Source: Actinomycetales bacterium
GTDB lineage: Bacteria > Actinomycetota > Actinomycetes > Actinomycetales > Actinomycetaceae
Length of the DNA stretch: 5,836 nt
Direction: 5' to 3'
Assembly (NCBI GenBank): GCA_012513625.1
Contig: JAAZBW010000483.1
Location: 1-5,836 of the forward strand
The notes beneath the pieces were generated by a model, which was not told the origin of the DNA, ran no database searches, and saw only the letters and a list, made by a program, of their open reading frames with translations. Shown here one piece after another: positions 1 to 4,652 of the stretch. Numbering within the stretch: the stretch's first letter is position 1; each line of letters opens with the position of its first letter. A program made the position numbers and the translations under genes.

Positions 1-1
1 C

Positions 2-1096
2 GGGATCCTGGTGGCGAGCGACAAGTGGAAGGGTTCCCTCACCTCCGCCGAGGTGGGTGCGCTGGTTGCCGCGGGACTGCACCGGACACTTCCCGGAGTG
101 CCAGTTACGGTGAGCCCGGTGGCGGATGGGGGTGACGGCAGCGTGGCCGCAGCGCTCGCGGCCGGCTTCGGGCAGCGCACCATCCGTGTGGAGGACCCGT
201 ATTCCCGCGCTTTCGACCACGTGACGGCGTGGCGCGGTGCGGAGGTGGTGGTGGAGGTGGCGCACCTGAGCCGGAAGGACCTCCCGCTCGATCCGCTCGG
301 CCGCTCCTCGCACGCTCTCGGCTCTGCGATCCGGACGGTGATCGGTATGGGGGCCGAGCGCGTGGTGGTGGCCCTCGGGGGGAGCCTGAGCACGGACGGC
401 GGGGCCGGCCTCCTCGAGGCGCTCGGGGCCCGCCTCCTGGGCGACGACGGAGCTCCCGTTCGCGCGTCGGGTGGCACACTCGCCCGGCTTGCCTCTGTGG
501 ACCTCACCCCGCTTGAACGGTGGACGGGGGTCGAGATCGTGGCGGCCTGCGATATCGAGGACGTCCTCCTGGGAGAGCGCGGATCTGCGCGCCTCTACGG
601 GCCGCAGAAGGGCGCCTCTCCGGAACAGGTGGAACTTCTCGAGGCAGGCCTTGCGCACTGGCGGCGCCTCACCCAGGCGGCCGGCGGGCCGGATCTCGCC
701 GCCACTCCCGGCTCCGGAGCTTCCGGGGGAAACGGCTATGGGCTGCTGCTCCTCGGAGCGCGCGCCGTGAGCGGAGCCGAGCTCTTCCTCGACCTGATCG
801 GGTTCGATGGGGCCCTCGAGGGAATTTCCGCGGTGGTGACGGGGGAGGGGCGCCTCGATACGCAGAGCCTCGCGGGAAAGTTGCCCACCGTGGTGGCGCG
901 GCGGTCAGCGCCGAGGCAGGTGGCGGCGATCGTGGGGTCCAGCGCGCTCTCCGCGGCGGAGGCGGCCGGGGCGGGGATTGCCGAGGTGCTCACGCTGGCG
1001 TCGATCGCAGATCCGGCCCGCGCCATGTCCGATCCGGAGTACACCGCGCGCGCGATCGAGCGGCTCGACGCAGATCTGGGGAGGCGGCTGCGGTAG
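2..1096 (+). CDS. Glycerate kinase (type 1, GlxK/GarK family), 5' end cut by window edge
   Basis: The enzyme phosphorylates D-glycerate with ATP to phosphoglycerate, feeding glyoxylate or glucarate breakdown into glycolysis in the cytoplasm. Counting from the GTG at 11, visible family motifs are DKWKGSL (4-10), PVADGGDG (36-43), GGSLSTDGGAG (123-133), ACDIEDVLLGERGSARLYGPQKGA-type core (179-202), GGNGYG (239-244) and TGEGRLDTQSLAGK (277-290). These cover the whole fold, and about 361 residues is close to the usual 375-380. The frame stays open to base 2 (Gly-Ile-Leu-Val before Ala-Ser-Asp). The family normally starts a few residues earlier with a hydrophobic beta strand, so the GTG at 11 is probably an internal valine and the true start lies off the window. 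The usual Asp-Ser/Lys-Phe-Lys reads Asp-Lys-Trp-Lys here, a mild variant. It stands alone: the next gene has its own promoter region. Family assignment is firm; the exact product (2- or 3-phosphoglycerate) and in vivo pathway are inferred. Confidence 0.92.
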   Translation, partial: GILVASDKWKGSLTSAEVGALVAAGLHRTLPGVPVTVSPVADGGDGSVAAALAAGFGQRTIRVEDPYSRAFDHVTAWRGAEVVVEVAHLSRKDLPLDPLGRSSHALGSAIRTVIGMGAERVVVALGGSLSTDGGAGLLEALGARLLGDDGAPVRASGGTLARLASVDLTPLERWTGVEIVAACDIEDVLLGERGSARLYGPQKGASPEQVELLEAGLAHWRRLTQAAGGPDLAATPGSGASGGNGYGLLLLGARAVSGAELFLDLIGFDGALEGISAVVTGEGRLDTQSLAGKLPTVVARRSAPRQVAAIVGSSALSAAEAAGAGIAEVLTLASIADPARAMSDPEYTARAIERLDADLGRRLR

Positions 1097-1154
1097 CGGT
1101 CTGACGGGTTCTACGCGGGCCGTGCCTGATCTCCTTCAGAATCAATCCGGGGTA

Positions 1155-1180
1155 GCCGCCCTAGGAAAACTCAGGGCGGC
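1155..1180 (+). terminator. GC-rich hairpin, possible terminator of the glycerate kinase gene
   Basis: GCCGCCCT (1155-1162) and AGGGCGGC (1173-1180) are perfect 8-base inverted repeats around a 10-base A-rich loop, 59 bases after the kinase stop codon. No T run follows, so it is not a classical intrinsic terminator, although T-poor hairpins are often proposed as terminators in high-GC actinobacteria. It could instead be a transcript-end stabiliser or an operator for the downstream gene. Confidence 0.4.
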
Positions 1181-1220
1181 GCGGTGATCGATCTCACTAA
1201 ACCTGCTCCGACTTTTCCTC

Positions 1221-1248
1221 CTGCCGAACGTGCTAAGGACACTAGAAT
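1221..1248 (+). promoter_or_regulatory. Candidate promoter of the lipoprotein gene
   Basis: TAGAAT at 1243-1248 matches the -10 consensus TATAAT in five of six positions and lies in the one AT-rich patch of the intergenic region. A weak -35 (CTGCCG, 1221-1226, three of six) sits 16 bases upstream. Transcription would begin near 1255, leaving a leader of about 35 bases before the ATG. The -10 is reasonable; the -35 is poor, so an activator or an alternative sigma factor is possible. Confidence 0.4.
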
Positions 1249-1276
1249 AATTGGTGTGACCTTTACGTCGATCCTT

Positions 1277-1282
1277 GAGGAG
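1277..1282 (+). promoter_or_regulatory. Shine-Dalgarno that fixes the lipoprotein start
   Basis: GAGGAG lies 7 bases before the ATG at 1290. An in-frame TTG at 1275 would overlap this site and add five residues before the signal peptide, so it is unlikely to be the start. Confidence 0.8.
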
Positions 1283-1289
1283 CCATTTC

Positions 1290-1931
1290 ATGCAGATTGA
1301 ACGCATCTTTTCTGTGGCGGCCATCGCCGCCCTCGCCGTCGGACTCTCCGCGTGTGGCGGATCATCTGATGATGTTGATGTGCCCGCGGCAACGGCCGCT
1401 GCAACTGAGGGGGCGGACTCTGACGAGGCGGAGGCCGTTGAGACAACGGCAGTGCCTGAGGTCGAGGACGCTACAGATTCGTCAGAAGCTGATGGCACGC
1501 GCAAGAGCCCCTATCCTGCCGGGTCGACCCTGACTGTCGAAGGAAGCGACGGGACCGTTGAGATTGTCGTGGGTGAAATAACCTGGGACGCGAACCAGGT
1601 CATAGCCGAAACTAACCAGTTCAACGAGCCCGCCCCAGAAGGCAGTACCTATGTACTGATTCCGGTCACGTATACGAATGTCGATATCGAAGACGGACTC
1701 ACCCCGTGGATCGACCTCTCGGCCAAGTACGTATCCCCGCAGGGGAACACGCTCGATGAAGTATCCGTTGTCTCTCCCGAGGATGTTATGGAGATTGCTG
1801 AAATGTTTGATGGTGCGTCAGCATCGGGCAATCTCGTCTTCCTGATGACTGAGGAGCAGAAGGGTGGCGTCATTTCCTTCGAGCACTCCTTCTCATTTAG
1901 CGGTGAGCCCGTTTATGTAGCCACCAGCTAG
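1290..1931 (+). CDS. Secreted lipoprotein with acidic linker and DUF4352-like domain
   Basis: A 213-residue protein. Residues 1-21 form a lipoprotein signal peptide: Arg5, a hydrophobic Ala/Val/Leu core, then lipobox Leu-Ser-Ala-Cys with the lipidated Cys22. The mature protein would be anchored to the outer face of the membrane. Residues 27-68 are a disordered-looking linker with 15 Asp/Glu in 42 residues, no Lys or Arg, and many Ala/Thr/Ser. From about 80 to the end is a beta-rich domain; the stretch NQFNEPAPEGSTYVLIPV (109-126) is typical of the immunoglobulin-like DUF4352 domain of Gram-positive lipoproteins. No catalytic residues are recognisable. Function is unknown; ligand binding or an envelope role is only a guess. 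It appears monocistronic, with its own candidate promoter and a strong terminator 18 bases after the stop. Base composition differs from its neighbours: the lines 1561-1620 and 1801-1860 are each 50% GC by hand count, against 80% for 2281-2340. Lipoprotein assignment is firm, domain family likely. Confidence 0.85.
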   Translation: MQIERIFSVAAIAALAVGLSACGGSSDDVDVPAATAAATEGADSDEAEAVETTAVPEVEDATDSSEADGTRKSPYPAGSTLTVEGSDGTVEIVVGEITWDANQVIAETNQFNEPAPEGSTYVLIPVTYTNVDIEDGLTPWIDLSAKYVSPQGNTLDEVSVVSPEDVMEIAEMFDGASASGNLVFLMTEEQKGGVISFEHSFSFSGEPVYVATS

Positions 1932-1949
1932 TCTCCAACCTAGTCGAGG

Positions 1950-1992
1950 CAGCCTCCCGCTCCCAACGTCGTGTTGGGACGGGAGGCTGTTT
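1950..1992 (+). terminator. Bulged GC-rich hairpin terminator after the lipoprotein gene
   Basis: The left arm 1950-1967 (CAGCCTCCCG, bulged C at 1960, TCCCAAC) pairs with the right arm 1973-1989 (GTTGGGA then CGGGAGGCTG), giving 17 base pairs around the 5-base loop GTCGT. A short TTT (1990-1992) follows. It starts 18 bases after the TAG and separates this gene from uvrD2. The stem is long and strong, so termination is likely despite the short T tract; it may act in both directions. Confidence 0.85.
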
Positions 1993-2056
1993 CGCATGGT
2001 GTGAAGCGCCGCCGCCATAGCTCGTTGCAGGTTGCGCTTTCCACAGGCGGAGCGTC

Positions 2057-4123
2057 GTGGGTGCGTTCGTGTCAGCCGCTCGGGAGACAATGGGCACGAT
2101 GAGACCGGACGCCGAAGCACTCCTTTCCCACCTCGATGAGGACCAGCGCCTCGTGGCCACGCACCTGCGCGGCCCTCTCTGCGTGCTCGCCGGAGCGGGC
2201 ACGGGCAAGACCCGCGCCCTCACCTACCGGATTGCCCACGGCATCCTGCAGGGCGTCTACCGGCCGCAGGAGCTCCTCGCCGTCACGTTCACGGCGCGCG
2301 CGGCGGGGGAGATGCGCTCCCGCCTGCGGGACCTCGGCGCACACGGCGTCCAGGCCCGCACCTTCCACTCGGCGGCCCTCCGGCAGCTCTCCTACTTCTG
2401 GCCGATCGCTTTCGGCGGGGGCGGGGTGCCGCGGCTCCAGGAGCACAAGGCACCCCTCGTGGTGGAGGCCGCCGGGCGGCTTGGCCTGCCGGTGGACCGC
2501 GCCACGATCCGGGACCTCGCGGGTGAGGTGGAATGGGCCAAGGTCTCCATGGTCACGGCGGATGACTACCAGCGCCGCGCCACCGCCGCAGGACGCGAGG
2601 CACCCGGCGGGATCGACCTCGCCACGGTGGGCCAGCTCGTGCGCGCGTACGAGGACGTCAAGACCGACCGCGCGGTGATCGACTTCGAGGATGTGCTTCT
2701 TACGCTCGTGGGGATCCTTGCGGAACGGGAGGACATCGCGGACCAGGTCCGCCGCCAGTACCGCTTCTTCGTGGTGGACGAGTACCAGGACGTCTCGCCC
2801 GTCCAGCACCGCCTCCTCGAGAGTTGGCTGGGCGAACGCAACGAACTCTGTGTGGTGGGGGACGTGTCCCAGACCATCTACTCGTTCACCGGCGCCACTC
2901 CCGCCTATCTCTCCGGCTTCTCACACCACTACCCGGGCGCGCCCGTGATCCGCCTCGTCAGGGACTACCGCTCCACCCCGCAGGTGGTCTAGCTCGCGAA
3001 CCGCATCCTCACCACCCGCACCGGCCGTATGGCACCCGGCGCGGTCACCCTCGAGGCGCAGCGCCCCAGCTCCGTGCCAGTCCGTTTCACCGCGTTCGAC
3101 GACGACGTGGCCGAGGCGGAGGCAGTCGCCACCCGGATCGCCGAACTCCGGGACCAGGGCGTGCCCCTCGCCGAAATGGCGATCCTCTACCGCACCAACT
3201 CCCAGTCCGAGGTGTTGGAGGACGTGCTGGCGCGGGGAGGTATCGGTTACCTCGTGCGCGGAGGGGAGCGCTTCTTCTCGCGCCCCGAGGTCCGTCAGGC
3301 GATCGTTTCCCTGCGTGCCGCCACCAAGGTGGAGGACGAGGCCGCCCTGCCCGATCGCGCGCGGGCGGCACTGTCTCCGGTCGGGTGGACCGCAGAGCCA
3401 CCGTCCGGCCGGGGCGCCGTGCGGGAGAGGTGGGACTCGCTGAACACCCTCGTGCAACTGGCGGACGAGCTCTACACCCGCCGTGGTGCGAGCCTCAGGG
3501 ATCTTGTGGCCGAGTTGGAAGACCGGGCGGAGGCCCAGAACGCGCCCACGCAGGACGGGGTGACGCTCGCTTCGATCCACGCGGCCAAGGGGCTCGAGTG
3601 GGACGCCGTGTTCCTTGTGGGACTCTCCGACGGGCTGATGCCAATCTCGATGGCCACCACGCCGGAGCAGGTGCAGGAAGAGCGCAGGCTCCTCTACGTG
3701 GGAGTCACCCGGGCGCGCGAGTACCTTGAACTCTCCTATGCCCGGGCCCGCACCGCAGGCGGACGCGGCTCGCGCAAGCACTCGCGCTTCCTTACGGGCA
3801 TCTGGCCGAGCGAGGAGCGCCCGCCGAGCCGCCCGTCCGGTGGCGGGAAGGCGCGTGCGGTGTCCCGGGACGAGGTGGCCGAGGAGGATCGGGAGCTGTT
3901 CGAACGGCTGCGCAGTTGGCGCAGCGGAACCGCGCAGGCCATGTCCAAGCCCGCCTACACGGTGTTGCATGACACCACGCTCGCAGCGGTGGCCACGGCC
4001 AAGCCGAAGGACCTGCGCCAACTCGCGCTTCTCCGCGGGATCGGCGCCACCAAGCTCGAGGCCTACGGGCCGGCACTCCTCGCGATCGTGTGTTGTGACG
4101 AGGTGGAGATCCACACGCCGTAG
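2057..4123 (+). pseudogene. uvrD2: UvrD2-type SF1A DNA helicase with HRDC domain, interrupted by in-frame TAG
   Basis: The family is ATP-driven 3'-to-5' DNA translocases/helicases of the UvrD/PcrA superfamily; UvrD2 is the actinobacterial branch with a C-terminal HRDC domain. Reading through the stop gives 688 codons, close to the 700 residues of mycobacterial UvrD2. Numbered from the GTG at 2057: Q-motif Gln30, Walker A GAGTGKT (46-52), motif Ia TFTARAAGEM (about 78-87), motif II DEYQD (241-245), motif III GDVSQTIYSFTGA (268-280), motif IV RDYRST (about 302-307), stop at 312, then RGGERFFSRPEVR (about 401-413), motif V TLASIHAAKGLEW (503-515), motif VI LLYVGVTRARE (545-555) and HRDC (about 610-679). 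Both halves share one frame and every motif is intact, so the stop is the only lesion. The 311-residue product would hold domains 1A/1B but lack 2A, motifs V-VI and HRDC, and could not be an active helicase. The tetracysteine linker of mycobacterial UvrD2 is absent. The start is uncertain: GTG 2057 (GGAG 4 bases upstream), ATG 2090 and ATG 2099 all precede the conserved region. whiB7 lies downstream, same strand. Confidence 0.88.
2990..2992 (+). other. In-frame TAG nonsense codon inside uvrD2
   Basis: The codons around it read Thr-Pro-Gln-Val-Val-TAG-Leu-Ala-Asn-Arg-Ile-Leu, exactly the conserved stretch after motif IV in UvrD-family helicases. One base change from GAG (Glu), CAG (Gln), AAG (Lys) or TCG (Ser) would create it. 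No frameshift or deletion accompanies it. TAG is also the ordinary terminator of the kinase, the lipoprotein, uvrD2 itself, the leader ORF and whiB7, so reassignment of TAG to an amino acid is unlikely. Confidence 0.95.
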
Positions 4124-4141
4124 GACCCCGAATCCGGAGCG

Positions 4142-4181
4142 AATAAATAGGTGGACACCACTTCCGGGCCGGATGTAGCGT
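4142..4181 (+). promoter_or_regulatory. Candidate autoregulated whiB7 promoter with AT-rich WhiB7 site
   Basis: AATAAATA (4142-4149) is the only pure A/T octamer in this GC-rich stretch. Two bases after it is TGGACA (4152-4157), five of six to the -35 consensus. TAGCGT (4176-4181, three of six) is a weak -10 with an 18-base spacer. WhiB7 is known to bind sigma-A region 4 and to insert its AT-hook into A/T-rich DNA just upstream of the -35, including at its own promoter; this layout fits that. The spacer also holds a short palindrome, TCCGGGCCGGA (4163-4173). Transcription would begin near 4188. The block lies only 18 bases after the uvrD2 stop, so whiB7 may also receive read-through. Confidence 0.5.
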
Positions 4182-4228
4182 GGCCACAGCGATCTGCACG
4201 GACCAATTCGGAGAGGAGGTGCCCCGCA

Positions 4229-4342
4229 ATGATCATCTTTGCCTCTGGCTTCGTTTCCGTCGCCGTACCCTCGGGCACCCCTGCATTCCGACTGCGCGTT
4301 GACGGCGGGGACACCCCCCTCCACCGCATTTTCATCCGTTAG
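4229..4342 (+). CDS. whiB7 leader peptide (uORF), 37 residues
   Basis: A short ORF from the ATG at 4229 to the TAG at 4340-4342, inside the whiB7 leader. Its start is marked by AGGAGGT (4214-4220), the best Shine-Dalgarno in the window, 8 bases before the ATG. The peptide begins Met-Ile-Ile-Phe-Ala-Ser-Gly-Phe and ends His-Arg-Ile-Phe-Ile-Arg; it has no recognisable domain, signal peptide or catalytic motif and resembles nothing I recognise. Its stop is 43 bases before the whiB7 GTG, in a different frame. The likely role is as a translated sensor: ribosome speed or stalling on it would change folding of the leader and so control whiB7 transcription. The frame stays open upstream to a GTG at 4151, but that lies within the candidate promoter and lacks a comparable ribosome-binding site. 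Translation is well supported by the ribosome-binding site; the regulatory role is inferred from the known whiB7/wblC system. Confidence 0.65.
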   Translation: MIIFASGFVSVAVPSGTPAFRLRVDGGDTPLHRIFIR

Positions 4343-4345
4343 ATT

Positions 4346-4379
4346 CCCGGTCACGAGCCGGGGTAGACCCGGTCAGGAG
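4346..4379 (+). repeat. 12-base direct repeat with shared competing hairpin arm before whiB7
   Basis: CCCGGTCACGAG (4346-4357) and CCCGGTCAGGAG (4368-4379) match at 11 of 12 positions. The second copy carries the whiB7 Shine-Dalgarno AGGAG; the first carries the one-base variant ACGAG. The segment CCGGG (4358-4362) between them can pair with the CCCGG of either copy, with loops of 7 and 5 bases, and the two hairpins exclude each other. Pairing with the second copy ends three bases before the ribosome-binding site. Confidence 0.7.
4375..4379 (+). promoter_or_regulatory. Shine-Dalgarno that fixes the whiB7 start
   Basis: AGGAG lies 6 bases before the GTG at 4386. The frame is open further upstream to an ATG at 4239, but that would overlap the leader ORF and add 49 residues with no WhiB similarity, so the GTG is the start. 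Confidence 0.85.
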
Positions 4380-4385
4380 ACCACC

Positions 4386-4652
4386 GTGTCGATCGACATA
4401 CGATCGCGAATCACCACCCCATGCCAGCAGGCGAGTAATCCGGATCTGTGGTTCGCCGAAAACCCGGCAGAGCTGGCCCAGGCACAGGAGCTGTGCGCGG
4501 GCTGCCCGTTCGCTGCCGCCTGCCTCGAAGGCGCGCTGGAGCGCGCCGAACCCTGGGGCGTCTGGGGAGGTCAGATCCTCATCAGCGGCGACGTCGTGGC
4601 CGCGAAGCGCGGCCGCGGCCGCCCCCGGAAGGACCAGACGCGCGCTGCGTAG
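4386..4652 (+). CDS. whiB7: WhiB7-family iron-sulfur transcription activator (antibiotic resistance regulator)
   Basis: An 88-residue WhiB-like protein, the usual WhiB7 size. WhiB7 (WblC in Streptomyces) binds a 4Fe-4S cluster and region 4 of the primary sigma factor, and turns on intrinsic resistance genes such as efflux pumps, ribosome-protection proteins and modifying enzymes when translation is inhibited. The four cluster ligands are Cys13, Cys37, Cys40 and Cys46 (C-x23-C-x2-C-x5-C). The conserved NPDLWFAENP lies at 18-27, the turn EPWGVWGG at 55-62, and the C-terminal AT-hook RGRGRPRK at 75-82; the AT-hook is what separates WhiB7 from other Wbl proteins. GTG start with AGGAG 6 bases upstream. 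uvrD2 lies just upstream on the same strand, as in Mycobacterium, which supports orthology. The long leader with its uORF suggests drug-induced attenuation control, and the A/T block at 4142-4149 suggests autoactivation. The last 71 bases overlap the 3' end of the opposing helicase gene, so any terminator must lie inside that gene. Confidence 0.96.
   Translation: MSIDIRSRITTPCQQASNPDLWFAENPAELAQAQELCAGCPFAAACLEGALERAEPWGVWGGQILISGDVVAAKRGRGRPRKDQTRAA

Larger units (their letters stand above)
4188..4385 (+). promoter_or_regulatory. whiB7 5' leader, probable ribosome-mediated attenuator
   Basis: About 200 bases without a conventional gene separate the candidate promoter from whiB7. The leader contains a well-initiated upstream ORF (4229-4342) and several competing pairings. 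The uORF ribosome-binding region GGTGCCCCGC (4218-4227) can pair with GCGGGGACACC (4305-4315; 10 pairs, A4311 bulged), or its GGTGCCC part with GGGCACC (4273-4279; 7 pairs). Further down, CCGGG (4358-4362) can pair with CCCGG at 4346-4350 or with CCCGG at 4368-4372 beside the whiB7 Shine-Dalgarno. A weaker hairpin between GCGGGG (4305-4310) and CC-a-CCGC (4321-4327) is followed by ATTTT and could be an early terminator. In mycobacteria and Streptomyces, ribosome-targeting drugs relieve termination in the whiB7/wblC leader by stalling on the uORF; the same logic is inferred here. The structures were found by eye and their energies are not calculated. Confidence 0.6.

Noticed and set aside
520..1104. 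194-codon plus-strand frame overlapping glycerate kinase
   Set aside because: Arg/Gly/Ala-rich out-of-frame reading of the kinase, whose own frame holds all family motifs.
1142..1504. 120-codon minus-strand frame across the lipoprotein promoter and signal peptide
   Set aside because: Serine/alanine-rich shadow of the acidic linker. It covers the promoter and hairpin and matches no family.
2025..2053. TTGCAG (2025-2030) as the -35 of a uvrD2 promoter
   Set aside because: No -10-like hexamer lies 16-19 bases downstream, so the 1993-2056 interval gives no supportable promoter.
2072..2809. 245-codon minus-strand frame opposite the first half of uvrD2
   Set aside because: Shadow of the helicase gene: no known motif and no convincing ribosome-binding site, while the plus strand carries Walker A and DEYQD.
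3029..4123. Independent gene starting at the ATG at 3029
   Set aside because: It is the C-terminal part of uvrD2 in the same frame. No Shine-Dalgarno precedes this ATG, and it would omit conserved residues just after motif IV.
4305..4334. Strong intrinsic terminator at the end of the uORF
   Set aside because: The stem is only four plus two pairs with a bulge and a 10-base loop before ATTTT. It is mentioned as part of the leader but is too weak to list as a separate terminator.
2921..4354. Long open frame of 477 codons on the minus strand, antisense to uvrD2 and the whiB7 leader
   Set aside because: GC-rich codon bias leaves antisense frames open. The translation is rich in His, Arg and Gly, has no recognisable domain, and lies opposite clearly conserved helicase motifs.
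4239..4385. Upstream ATG at 4239 as the whiB7 start
   Set aside because: The added 49 residues have no WhiB similarity and overlap the leader ORF; GTG 4386 has a well-spaced AGGAG.
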